DNA from: Entrophospora sp. SA101
Lineage: Eukaryota > Glomeromycota > Glomeromycetes > Entrophosporales > Entrophosporaceae
Direction: 5' to 3'
NCBI GenBank assembly: GCA_958430865.1
Contig: CAUDNR010001158.1
Span: 38,780-63,724, forward strand
Length of the DNA stretch: 24,945 nt
The position numbers and the translations under genes are program-made. Positions 10,085 to 19,620 of the stretch are shown piece after piece; the first letter of the stretch is position 1; every line of letters begins with the position of its first letter. Under the pieces are notes generated by a model, which was given only the letters and a program-made list of their open reading frames with translations, was not told the DNA's origin and searched no databases.

Positions 10085-10269
10085 CACAGTGAATCTCGAT
10101 TTAGCGGATACTAATTAAAAATCTCGGTTTTACGGATAAAGTTCAAAGAACGGTTTCATAATAAACCTTAATAAAAACCTTCTCGATATAGCGGATATCT
10201 CGGTTTAACGGATTTTTGGAAAATTTTCCCTAATTGCCCAAACTATCCGTTAAATCGAGATTCACTGTG
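10085..10269. mobile_element. MITE with pogo/mariner-like TIRs
   Basis: The ends are inverted repeats starting CACAGTGAATCTCGATTTA and continuing through CGGATA, with one mismatch over about 26 bp. The CAGTG...CTCGAT..AACGGA layout resembles Tc1/mariner/pogo termini. The motif CTCGRTTTAACGGAT recurs at 10095, 10123, 10182 and 10199, and inverted at 10244-10259. The interior has no frame. The flanking TA duplication is unclear: the left flank reads TATG and the right TACTA. This is a different family from the element at 5667 but built on the same plan. Confidence 0.8.
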
Positions 10270-10470
10270 TACTATATGTATCATATAAATATATAAGAAC
10301 CCCTAATAATAAATCAAGGAATCTTTGAGGACCCCTATTAATAAAAATTTGGGGGAATTCTTAAGTTCAAGAGTTCCCTGATGTCATGATTACGATGAAA
10401 CTATAGTTGTTCTCCTTCTTAATAAATGATCGTTACTGTATCTGTAATACCATACATAGTTTTCATAGTT

Positions 10471-10959
10471 GTCATAATTAACTTTAATAATCCTGAACAG
10501 GAAATTCAAAATGAAATCAACCAATTGGAAAATGATGAAGTGGATTGACAACAAAATTAAAGAAAACCAAATATAAATGTCAAAAAAGGAAAAGTCGATG
10601 CAAAAATTGATTATGAAAGTCGCCTGTCAATCAATAAAAACAATAATTCTGAACCTCATTTATTCTATAAATTAATTCATAATACTGCCGTTGGAAACAT
10701 TTGATCAGGTTTGAATATGAAGTAGAAGTTTGAAATCTAGCATATTCGATTTTAAACATTTTTCCTTCTCCTCTGTTCAGAGTTATGTGGTGTTTCTAAT
10801 AAAACAACATATGCAGCAATTTACAAGTTCATCAAGTCCTGGTCCCAAAAGGCCTTTTGTTTGTTTATGCTTGTTTTTAAAAATGTTGCCGTAAATACCA
10901 ACCAATTGATGTCATTATTTGTAAAAAAAAAAAACAGTATTTTCAAATTTGAAGAATAA
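10471..10959 (+). pseudogene. Decayed coding relic, family unknown
   Basis: In one frame, 10471-10704 reads VIINFNNPEQEIQNEINQ, then KKGKVDAKIDYESRLSIN and EPHLFYKLIHNTAV. It is interrupted by TGA at 10546 and TAA at 10558. After a stop-rich gap, the same frame resumes at 10756-10959 with ELCGVSNKTTYAAIYKFIK and SWSQKAFCLFML. A pyrimidine-rich TTCTCCTCTGTTCAG precedes ELCG and looks like a splice acceptor. The first part is strongly protein-like (polar, acidic, coiled). I recognise no family. It is either an old gene with several hits or exons of a gene whose other parts I cannot see. Confidence 0.3.
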
Positions 10960-11431
10960 TTATTTATATTAATTTATAAATTTGTTGCATTTTTAAACGA
11001 ATTAGGATAGCAATTTGTTATTTTTAAATATAATAATACTTACTATTAATATTAACGGCCAATAAACTTATCAATTAAAATAAATTTGGATAATACTGTC
11101 ATGTGAATTTTGCAAATTAGGAATTTTACACTTACGTTTAATTATAGATTTTAGAATAATTTGCTATTTACGCCTAAAAATACTTGGCTCCATGTTATTT
11201 TTTTTTCCGTGCAACTAAAATTTAAGCATTGCGTCGTACGAATTTATTATTATCGCTTGGCCTTTGCCCCGAGTTTAATATTAATATTAATATTAATATT
11301 TTTCCCATTACTCCAAATTTGGATATATTGTTTTATAAGCCTTAACGGCTCTAATTTGTATTAATAATTTGGGGCTTAACAAAACATGCATATAATTTGA
11401 TTAAATTAGCCAATTCTGGCTTATTGAATTA
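10960..11431. other. AT-rich spacer, nothing firm
   Basis: An ATTAAT run lies at 11277-11300. A frame at 11161-11364 has no ATG start and is hydrophobic from T-rich codons, so I do not treat it as a gene. Confidence 0.5.
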
Positions 11432-11855
11432 GGGGGTGTTCCAAAGTATTGTTTCCTGTTTATTATGTATTGATTGATCAGAAGGAACTGGAGAGAAGGA
11501 ACAGCAAATTGTTGTTTCCCTTGTTTCCTTTAAAACGGTTTTTAAGGAAACAAGAAAACGAGAATGTCTGTGCAACAAAGTATCAAAAAGTCGCTTCTAA
11601 TAATGACAATGGCAAGTATTCAAAGGACAACTTCCTCTATAATAGTGACATACAACAACAATGACAAGTATTTATCCAGTTCAAAAGGCAATTCGTATTC
11701 ATCAAAATTTTCATCGAATTTATCTGAACCAGAGATTGATAATACCTCTTCAAATCTTTTACAAGTTGACGTTTTATTTAATTATGCACTATAAATTAAT
11801 ATTCTGTAGATCACTACCAAAGATGGATATGAAACGGAGCAACTTTGAACACCCC
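11432..11855. mobile_element. Possible inverted-repeat element, about 424 bp
   Basis: The left end GGGGGTGTTCCAAAGT and the right end ACTTTGAACACCCC are inverted repeats of about 14-16 bp with one base missing. TTA directly precedes the left end, and G-rich GGGGGTGTT ends with TTA duplications are typical of PIF/Harbinger elements, but the right flank is AAA, so the target duplication is not confirmed. Overlapping frames inside lack known domains and start codons in good positions. I read it as a degraded non-autonomous transposon. Confidence 0.45.
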
Positions 11856-12320
11856 AAATGGTTGTGACCGAACTTTTCTGTAATATATGTATAATAAATA
11901 GTTGTTATATATATTTACACAACATGATCAATCGCATTATTATGACGACGAATTATGGCTTTTTTTTTTTAATCTAACACTATTAGAAAATATAATTTAT
12001 TAATCTGAATGAATATACTAATTTATGTATGAAAAACCCGGGTTACGCAATAGACCCGAGCCTTCCTGTATTTATATATTAAATGAAATAACTTAATAAA
12101 TTAATTGTCAATAAAAAAAAGTAATATATAAATAGTAGTTCGTAAAATCAATATTTTTTGCTATTAAAAAATCAAAAAAATAATTTTTATTATTAAAAAA
12201 TCAATTGTATTATTATTATTATTAAAAAATCAATTAAATCAATTAAATAATTTATTATTAATATTATTATTATTAGTATTAAGTCATTTATTAAAAATCA
12301 AAAAGTTTTTACTGCGGGTT
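11856..12320. other. Upstream region of the glycosyltransferase gene
   Basis: It is very AT-rich, with ATTATT and AAATCAATT repeats at 12170-12295. A small GC-richer spot at 12035-12065 (ACCCGGGTTACGCAATAGA) stands out but is unexplained. The promoter presumably lies here; I cannot point to a specific element. Confidence 0.5.
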
Positions 12321-13907
12321 ATGAAAATGTATAAACCAATAAACAACACAAAACAAAATTATCATATACATGGGTGGGGAGTATATAGGAAACTGTTAAT
12401 ATTACTTGTAATAACATCTACCATATGGAATTTCATGAATTATTTATCATCGCGTAATAACATTTCTTCTTCGCCGGAATATCAACAATTTGAACAAACG
12501 TCATCATTATCACCATCACCATCACCATCACATAATAATATTTTTCCTTCGCCGAAAAATGTACAACTTGAACCAACATCATCAATACTACAAGATTGCA
12601 AGGATAAATGCAAATTCATATTCCCCTATTTCATGCCAGAACAAGAAACCAAAGCCAATTTGCACATAAGATCATTCGTTCGATTGGCTGAAGCTTTGGA
12701 TCGTATCCTGGTGATATCCAATGTCGGCATATCAAGAGTCAGAGCGTGTACAACATTTTCACCAAGTTTCTATTATAATTTGAAATTATTACAAGAAATG
12801 TTTCCGAATGCAAAATTCATCACTCAAAAAGAATACGAATTATGGGTCGACAATCAATCAGAAAAAATCGTTGCCGAACACTTTTTATTTAATGCTCTTC
12901 GTAACATTACTCTGAATGATTATGAAGGACCACAACAACATGGACCAAATGGATTATATAAAACTTTTACAATTGCAAATTCTTCGAGTATTTATTACAA
13001 AAAACGGATGAATTTTATTAAACATTATAAAACGTGTCCATACGATCTCAAATTAAACAAACTAAATTTGACAAAACTCAAAGAAGTTCGCCTTTTTAGA
13101 AGTGGAGTTCTAACTAAATCAGTAGAAAAACGGGAAATGTTTTCTAAATTTTTGACCAAAGCTTTGGAATCAGACTCACAAGTACTATTAATTTCTTCCA
13201 ATTTTCGTCAACCACTTTTTCCAGACATGCGCGAACCTATTCCTTACGCGGAGCATATATTGAACGAAGCTTCGAAAATCACCGATCGGCTTGAGTCATC
13301 GTATATCGCGATACATTGGAGAATGGAACAAACAAGGTCTGCCAATCTGCCGGGTTGTGCTAAGGAATTAGTTAGAACGATAAATGAAATAAAAAAAAAT
13401 ACTAGAATAAAAAATGTTTATTTGGCAACCGATTTCCCCATATCTTACAACAAGAATGGCAGCATCATAAATACTGAGATTTCTAATGTTATGAAGACAC
13501 AGTCTGACACTTTTAGTGATATTACAGCTCAACATATTAGAGCAATGAATATACTAACTTCTTCAATAGAAGGTATCGAAACTTGGAAATCTTTAAATGC
13601 TTTCGGATATTTAAATTATATTGGAAAAGAAGAGGGTGAGGGTGAGGAAGAGGAAGAGGAAGTGGAAGAGAAAAAACACTTAATTGACGAACTCGAAGGT
13701 CCAGGTGTACAAGGAATATTAGATAAATTAGTTTGCATAAATTCAAACTATTTCTTGAGCGGCCCAAGAGGTTGCTGTAGAATATCGTCTGGTTTTACAA
13801 AACAAATTGCAGTTTCAAGAACCCAGTTACTTATAGAAGGAAATCCGAATATATTAAATACCATTACAAGATGGTCGGCGAGTGACTCGTCGATTTTAGT
13901 TTTTTAA
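12321..13907 (+). CDS. Type II membrane glycosyltransferase, O-fucosyltransferase-like
   Basis: This single-exon gene encodes 528 residues. A short basic cytosolic head is followed by one hydrophobic segment (about 24-42, KLLILLVITSTIWNFMNYL) and a Ser/Pro/Thr-rich stem to about residue 90: the layout of a Golgi/ER type II transferase. The luminal part holds YIAIHWRME at about 328-336. His332 and Arg334 lie in the HxR pattern that protein O-fucosyltransferases use to bind GDP-fucose. VYLATDFP near 366-373 is the usual strand-loop following it. Near the end, SGPRGCCRISSGFTKQ matches the C-terminal Ser/Thr region typical of this fold. An acidic run of Glu and Gly at about 436-453 interrupts the domain and is probably a loop insertion. 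Start: first ATG, followed at once by the anchor. The fucosyltransferase call rests on motifs; donor and acceptor are not shown. It converges with the F-box gene, 316 bp apart. Confidence 0.75.
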   Translation: MKMYKPINNTKQNYHIHGWGVYRKLLILLVITSTIWNFMNYLSSRNNISSSPEYQQFEQTSSLSPSPSPSHNNIFPSPKNVQLEPTSSILQDCKDKCKFIFPYFMPEQETKANLHIRSFVRLAEALDRILVISNVGISRVRACTTFSPSFYYNLKLLQEMFPNAKFITQKEYELWVDNQSEKIVAEHFLFNALRNITLNDYEGPQQHGPNGLYKTFTIANSSSIYYKKRMNFIKHYKTCPYDLKLNKLNLTKLKEVRLFRSGVLTKSVEKREMFSKFLTKALESDSQVLLISSNFRQPLFPDMREPIPYAEHILNEASKITDRLESSYIAIHWRMEQTRSANLPGCAKELVRTINEIKKNTRIKNVYLATDFPISYNKNGSIINTEISNVMKTQSDTFSDITAQHIRAMNILTSSIEGIETWKSLNAFGYLNYIGKEEGEGEEEEEEVEEKKHLIDELEGPGVQGILDKLVCINSNYFLSGPRGCCRISSGFTKQIAVSRTQLLIEGNPNILNTITRWSASDSSILVF

Positions 13908-14223
13908 TTAATTAATTAACTAATTGATTTATTATATATATTTGTAATTATAATTTTTTTCATAATAAAATAAATAGAATCAAAATGTTCAAATTTGCAT
14001 AGAATCTAATTGGTAAAGAAAGAAAATTATTATTATTATTATATTATATTTCGCCCTCTCTCTCGATATTATCTTCTAGAAATACATGAATGCTATACAT
14101 ATTCTATATTAATATATATTTATAAAGATTAGTTTATGATTGTTATTATTTCTAATAATACGATGAACGAACAAATAATAATATGCAGCTTTGTTTTAAA
14201 TTTGAAAACGAGAAAATAATTGA
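13908..14223. other. Convergent 3' region between two genes
   Basis: Both neighbouring genes end here, tail to tail. It holds TTAATTAATTAA, a TTA microsatellite at 14028-14048 and AATAAA-type signals on both strands (for example AATAAAATAAATAG near 13965), suitable for polyadenylation. Confidence 0.55.
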
Positions 14224-15486
14224 TCATCCATTTCTTTCTAATTCCAATAATGCTTTAAACAATTCCTAAATGAAAAATTGAAAAATTAAAAAATATTGCC
14301 AATTATTATTATTTTTCTCTCAAGAGAAGAAATTTTTAAAAGTATAAATTACCTCTTTTTCTTCCTCCAGTTTCAACTTCAAATAGTGAAGAATTCCTTT
14401 GATGTTTCCATCATCTATCAATCTTTCACATATATCATCATTAGTTGGTAATTGAATTCCACATTTTGCAAGTGACGATTTTATTTTTTTACGACGTCTT
14501 TTTATTGCTTTATCTTTTTGATATCTACAATATATTGCTTCACAATAAGTACAAAGGTGATGTTTAAGTTTTGGCTTGTTGACAATATCCTCTTCCTCTT
14601 CATTTTCGTCGTCCTCCTCCTCGTCATCTTCTTGTTTTAAAATACTATTACTACTACTATTAATACCACCACCACTATTACCATTATTACTATTATTATT
14701 ACTATTATTGTTATTGTTATTGTTACTATTATTGTTATTGTTACTTTCACCGCCATTATCAACATTACTATTATCACTATTGTTAATTTCTTTTTTTTCT
14801 TTTTTTTTGTAAATAATTATGTACCATTTACTTTTTTTGAAATCAATTCTATCAGCAATATCCATATCAACTAACATTGGTTTGATGGGTGGATCATATT
14901 TTCTACGTTTTCTTAAACACAAGCTACAGAAAGAGCCCCAATTTTTAATAACTATAGATTTGTATGTTTTGTATTTGTAAGCTCTTGGCTTTGGTGATGG
15001 TAACTTGAGAAGTTCACATAGTCTTTTCCAATACAGATGATTTTGAGTAGAGTAATACCATGTTTTACATACTAGTGAGCCTCTTGTAAAATGTGCCGGA
15101 TGTTCTTCAAGGTAATTAAATATTTCACATATAATTTCCATCGGTAAAGTCATCGCAATTGATGGTCTGACAATTAATGTTTGTCTTGTCGATGATACCG
15201 CTGTTAGTGATGACGATGAGGATATAACTTTTGCTTTTTTTGCTCTAACCATCGAATTTGTCCTCGTTGGGATTTCTTGTAATTGTTCATTTGCAAGGTT
15301 TGACAAAGATAACGTTGAAGTCGATGTTGCTGATGACAGTAACGAAAACGATGAATAAGAATAAGAAGGATAGTAAGAAGAATAAGAAGAGATTCCACTA
15401 TCATCATCATCATTGCTATTATTGTTGTTGTTGTTAAACTTTACGAGAGTAGTAGGTAGGATTCTTTTCATTACTGACGCCATCAT
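14224..15486 (-). CDS. F-box protein with poly-Asn tract and CxxC pairs, two exons
   Basis: It is probably an adaptor of an SCF (Skp1-cullin-F-box) ubiquitin ligase. Exon 1 is 15486-14353 (378 codons). The head is Ser/Tyr/Thr-rich with Asn/Asp runs. The F-box is at about 111-155: LPMEIICEIFNYL...GSLVCKTWY, then LYWKRLCELL. CSLC (187-190) and CTYC (312-315) could bind one zinc ion, which I infer from spacing alone. Between them lie a poly-Asn tract (about 249-270) and an acidic run (286-300). A basic KRRRKK block is near 329. Read straight on, exon 1 ends after ten odd residues, but a GTAATT donor at 14352 and a CATTTAG acceptor at 14266 define an 87-bp intron. Splicing in phase adds ELFKALLELERNG and a TGA at 14226-14224 (391 residues). 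Intron length matches those of the kinase gene. Target unknown. Confidence 0.85.
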
Positions 15487-16628
15487 TGTTTTTTCAATTC
15501 ATTTATATACTTCCAATTGATTGTTTGTATTACTTTGGATCTTATTAAATAAAAGTTTTTTTTTTGGAAAAAAGAATACAATATATTAACACACAAAAAT
15601 ACATATTTCTTGTTTTGAATATATCATTGAATAAAAATATTTGTTTTTATTATTACCTCAATAATTATTATATTTATCTACTTGCTCAAGATGAATTAAT
15701 GGTTCTTCCAATATAGAAATAAGAATATGAAGTGCTAATATGTATATGTGTATAGATAATATATTTTATAGATTAGAGAGATTAAAGAAAGATTCCTTTG
15801 TAGAATAATAAGAATTGGAATAAGTTAAATTACCTATTATTATTATTATTATTATTATTAAATATAATTAACTATTAAATGGAGAAAAGAAAGTAAGGAA
15901 ATATAAATATAAATAAATATATTTATTTTTTATGAAGAAAAAAAATTTTAATTAGTAAGAAGTTGTTAAAAAAGAGAGAAGAAATTATTTTTTTACCAAT
16001 AATTGATTAATTTTATTGGAATTTATTATATATTTACAGTAATTTTTTTTCTTATATCATTTGATTACAAAAAAATTTTTTTTCCTTTTTAAATCTAATT
16101 AGAATGCGTAAATTCAAATCAATAAAAATTCCCAACTTATTCCAAACTTTAGAACGCGTAATTTTATACAAGGCAGATTATAAACTTTTTTCAAATAATA
16201 AATTATCATCATAACTATTTATATACTATATATAATATACTTTTTTTCCATTAGAGTCAATGGAAATTTTATTAATTTTATTTGTGATACTCTTGATAAC
16301 TCGATAATCTACAATGAAATTTAGAATTTTTGTTCAAAAGATTGTTATCATTATCATTAAAATTAAACATCAAATTAATTAACTAGAATTAGAAATCTTA
16401 ATAATTACTATTTCTACTAAAAATTATTACAACCTTTGTGCTAATTTCCTTCTTGGTCTTCATATTAGTTGACTGAGAAAATAATTAATTTACACGAATT
16501 AAATTATTTTTTATATAATTATAATCAGAATTGTTATTAAATTACAATTTAAAATTCTTCAGTAATTCAGCTTGTCCTTTAAGATTTATTGTTTCTGTAT
16601 ATAGCAAGAATAACAGTGGTAATTATAA
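15487..16628. other. Upstream region of the F-box gene, AT-rich
   Basis: A TTA microsatellite of about 8 units lies at 15838-15861, with ATAT and T-rich tracts. No gene or inverted repeat is seen. The proximal part should hold the promoter of the minus-strand F-box gene. Confidence 0.55.
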
Positions 16629-17110
16629 TTATTTGATTGAGTCGTCAAATTCACAAGATCTGGGTTTCGGATGGTTGGAATCTTCATAAATAGTTAACAG
16701 CTGAAAAAAATTTATTAAAATATAAATTGTAAAAAAAGTTTACAAGAATTGATCTCTATTTTATATATTGATTAATATATATGTCACTTTTCAAATAATA
16801 ATCCTTGATAGCATCATCCATGTATTTATGATATTTATTGGCATTATTTGTAACTGCACTATATACTTGAAGTTCTTCAAGTTAATCATAGCTTGGGCTT
16901 TTGATTACAGTTTGCAATAACTATCAAGTATTGAAATGGATTCTTGTTGTGTCGAATGAACAGTTGCATAAGAGCTTTTATAGGATTCTGGAAAATACAT
17001 TGCATTGGTAAAAGGCACAAACCATTGTAAATCACAAGACATGGAATATTTTGAGTTAATGGTGCAATCATATTTGTTCTTGTCAAGTTTAGATTGTATT
17101 TTTTTTTTGT
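16629..17110 (-). pseudogene. Decayed coding relic, family unknown
   Basis: The minus strand reads as a protein with a few breaks. From about 17105 it gives IQSKLDKNKYDCTINS, then CDLQWFVPFTNAMYFPESYK and STQQESISILDSYCKL, then a TAA (about 16907). A frame change leads to LEELQVYSAVTNNANKYHKY, then MDDAIKDYYLKSDIY, ending in TAG near 16755. A TTTTTTTCAG acceptor then precedes LLTIYEDSNHPKPRSC and EFDDSIK with TAA at 16631-16629. A GTGACA donor at 16787 would make an 87-bp intron like those nearby, though it puts the last exon in another frame. The balanced composition makes chance unlikely. No family is recognised. Confidence 0.45.
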
Positions 17111-17510
17111 TTCAAAGCCGAACACACATATATTAATTGACGAAAGAAAAGTACAGAATTAATTTAGTGCAGCAGTTTTAAGTGTATATTAATTAATATA
17201 TAGAGTATTAACTTGACTTAATATTATTTACTGTAATATTAATGTTAATTTTAATGTTAATTTTAATGTTAATTTAAATTACTCCCGATTGTTTAATGGG
17301 CTGAGGTTTTATTTAATATTTACCAAAAATGATGGGTTCTACTCTTCAAAAATAACAACAATCGTTGCCAAATTTTTCTTTAAATTTCATTGGACAAAAC
17401 TACATTCACGTGATAACCTTTTTGCAAATGATTGTCAAACAAAGTCACAGGGGTCAAAATGTCAGAAGATCACATTGTTCTAATCAGGGTTGGGATATCG
17501 TATTCGCACA
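17111..17510. other. Spacer with 14-bp tandem repeat
   Basis: TTTTAATGTTAATT is repeated about three times at 17237-17275. A frame at 17289-17483 has no ATG start and no recognisable domain, so I do not call it a gene. Confidence 0.5.
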
Positions 17511-18253
17511 TATCGTACATGTATGTACCAGGAAACAATGATTTTCTGCGGTGATGAAGTGCCATGCTAAAAACAAAAATTCCGCATGCATACTATGCAT
17601 CAAAAAATACGCTATTACTATTCTGCATAATTCCCCGTCATAATATCTGCATTATTATAATTTTAAAAAAATATTACAAATAGTTTAATATGATATTAAC
17701 ATAAAGTATATATATTTATTAAAAACATTTGTTAAAAGAATTTAAAATAAAATATTTTTTTTATTTGATTTGAAGAATGATGATTGTAATTTATCATCAG
17801 CAAAAAAAAACGGCACCACATTCTTTACGAGTAAAAAAATTTCCAGTTTTAGACGAATCTGGTACTAGTTGTACTTGATCGTTTTTATCACTTTTGAGGA
17901 GTAAGTCCATGTCTAACTATGCTTTTGTCTGCTTAGTTTTTGTTTTTTTTAATGGGTTGTGGCTGTTCATTTGAAGACAAACTAGCCAAATCCTATAATA
18001 ACAATAATAGTTACGCAAAATTTCTTAACGTTAATATTTAACCCTATTACTATTACTAATACTAATAATAATTAAGGTCGTAATTCTAAAAAACTCCTCG
18101 ATTATCATGTTATATATATACACTTATTTAGCTTCCCCTTTTTTATATTATCTGCAGACATTATTATAGTATTTCCTGTTTTTAAATACACATTCCGTCT
18201 GTGGCTATTTATTATGCAAAATCATCGTCCCTGGTATGTACGTACGCATATCG
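17511..18253. mobile_element. Possible inverted-repeat element, about 740 bp
   Basis: The left part (ATCGTACATGTATGTACC...GGAAACAATGATTTTCTGC) pairs in inverted orientation with the right part (GCAAAATCATCGTCCC..GGTATGTACGTACGC) over about 35-40 bp with several mismatches. Similarity continues weakly inward, with TCTGCA and ATAATATCTGCATT. The interior holds no open frame of note. No clear target duplication is visible. It is probably a degraded non-autonomous DNA transposon; exact ends are uncertain. Confidence 0.5.
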
Positions 18254-18746
18254 TGTGATTTATACAAAAAAAAAAGATGTACAGTCAAAAAGCGGATGAA
18301 GGGGATACATAAGAAAACTTCATTTAAAATCATTACCATAAGAATTTGATTATAGTCCACTGTGACAATGTTTATGGAATTAACTATTGTATGAAGATTT
18401 AATATTACTATTAATTATTTGAATTGATAATATAATTAAAAAAGGTAATTTTCTTTAATTAATAATAGGAAAAAAATTAGAAATCATAAATAATGTGCCA
18501 AGAATAGTCAAATAAAAGGGGTTTAAGTAAATATAACATGAATAATCAGGTTTTTTCTAATAATGAAGTAGTATTACGACCTGGTAATGATAATAGTAAT
18601 ATTATTGTTATTATTTACAAAATAAATATTTGTAGAAAATCATTGTTCATACATTCGTACAGGTGTACGACCACAACGAATCTGTACGAATTGTACGAAA
18701 TACAATCATACATAGTATGTAACGAAGATACAGTGAAATTGTAACA
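18254..18746. other. AT-rich spacer
   Basis: A cluster of GTACGA words (CGTACAGGTGTACG, CTGTACGAATTGTACGA) lies at 18655-18705 and may be a short palindromic repeat. An ATG frame at 18538-18744 (68 codons) crosses it; its composition and the repeat content make it unlikely to be a gene. Confidence 0.45.
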
Positions 18747-18912
18747 ATGATGAATGATGATAAATGCATTGTTGAAAATGTCTCTTCAACTACTTCTTAA
18801 ACAGGCACGGTGCAATCATGTGTTCAAAGAAGAACAAGAAGTGAAGTGTGGAATCATTTCACAGTTGTAGATGGAAAAAACCAAATGCAATTATTGTATT
18901 AGGCAGATATTT
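18747..18912 (+). pseudogene. BED-type zinc finger relic (hAT transposon kind)
   Basis: An ATG frame begins MMNDDKCIVENVSSTTS, then a TAA. It continues RRTRSEVWNHFTVVDGK, and a +1 shift later NYCIRQIF. SxVWxHFxxxxGK followed by the CNYC-type pair is the start of a BED zinc finger, a DNA-binding domain at the N terminus of hAT-family transposases and their domesticated relatives. One Cys of the usual CxxC is lost or shifted, and the His pair downstream is not seen. With a stop and a frameshift in 55 codons it is dead. No transposase core follows. Confidence 0.55.
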
Positions 18913-19137
18913 TTTTTGACTTTCAAAACCATTTATTTCCAAAGGCAACTCTTTTTAAAATTGTGCAGAATTCAAATTATTTCATATGTGTATATATTTG
19001 AATTAGATTTCAAATCAAATCATTTATAGATTCAAAACCGGTCTGAATCAAGTCAAAGCACAATTTGTACTTGATTCGTGTTTGATTTGAATTAAATCAA
19101 ATCAGTTCAGTTCAAATTTTATTGATTCGTTCAGAGA

Positions 19138-19607
19138 CTTAATTATCACCAGTGCTTAAAGAATCCAGAGACTTTATTATTAACATTACCTACTGCTACT
19201 TGTACAGAATAAAATAATCTCATTGTCAAATATTGAATCCGTGAGGTTACATATTTATGATCAACCATTTCTATCAGAATTTATAATTTTATTAACGTCA
19301 ATTGAAAAACTCTTAAATATCCAATAGAGAATTGTCGGGAAAGCTACTTAAATCAATTGCACAATAGTGTAAAATCTAGTAAACTTATTTTTATAATGAT
19401 AAAGTAAACCGGGAGCTAACTGAAGTATTCAATAATTGTAATTGATTTTATGGATATATTTGATTGTGATAAAATGCTTTCAATACTAGGTCAAACATTA
19501 CCAAGAAATAATGATTTCTTATAGGTCAATTCTCGTTTAATATATTATTTGATTTTAATTTGTTGGGAAAAAATCATTTTTATTGTGCAACAAATAAAAT
19601 TTTCTTT
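19138..19607 (+). pseudogene. Truncated F-box/LRR gene copy with its 3' flank
   Basis: This stretch is a decayed duplicate of the 3' half of the gene next door. 19143-19524 aligns with about 20367-20815 of the intact gene. Landmarks include ATTGAATCYGTG, GAAAAACTCTTAAATATC, CAATCAATTGCACAAT-type sequence, GAAGTATTCAA and CAAACATTACCAA. The Trp codon of QWCKN has become TAG, a base is lost in the A-run just after, and further indels follow. The end of the coding part is deleted. 19538-19607 then matches the intact gene's 3' flank at 20933-21013 (TTTAATAT...TTATTTGATTTTAATT, then TTTATTGTGCAA and AAATAAAATTTT). The F-box half is missing, so no product is expected. Confidence 0.85.
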
Positions 19608-19620
19608 CTACGAAAAAACA

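Noticed and set aside
11449..11867. Three overlapping plus-strand frames
   Set aside because: They lie inside a likely inverted-repeat element, overlap one another and have no recognisable domain.
12035..12065. GC-richer spot ACCCGGGTTACGCAATAGA considered as a tRNA or hairpin
   Set aside because: Stems are only 4-5 bp and no cloverleaf or anticodon arm can be drawn.
13537..13767. Minus-strand frame inside the glycosyltransferase gene
   Set aside because: It overlaps the acidic insertion of the real gene and has no domain or start context.
14576..14812. Plus-strand frame of Ser and Leu runs
   Set aside because: It is the reverse of the acidic and poly-Asn codons of the F-box gene on the minus strand.
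16886..17125. 79-codon minus-strand frame starting at GTG
   Set aside because: A different minus-strand frame over the same bases has a more protein-like composition and continues into further coding-like sequence.
19549..19620. N-terminal extension of the F-box/LRR protein
   Set aside because: It has no ATG and is duplicated 3' flank. The F-box begins exactly at the ATG at 19621.
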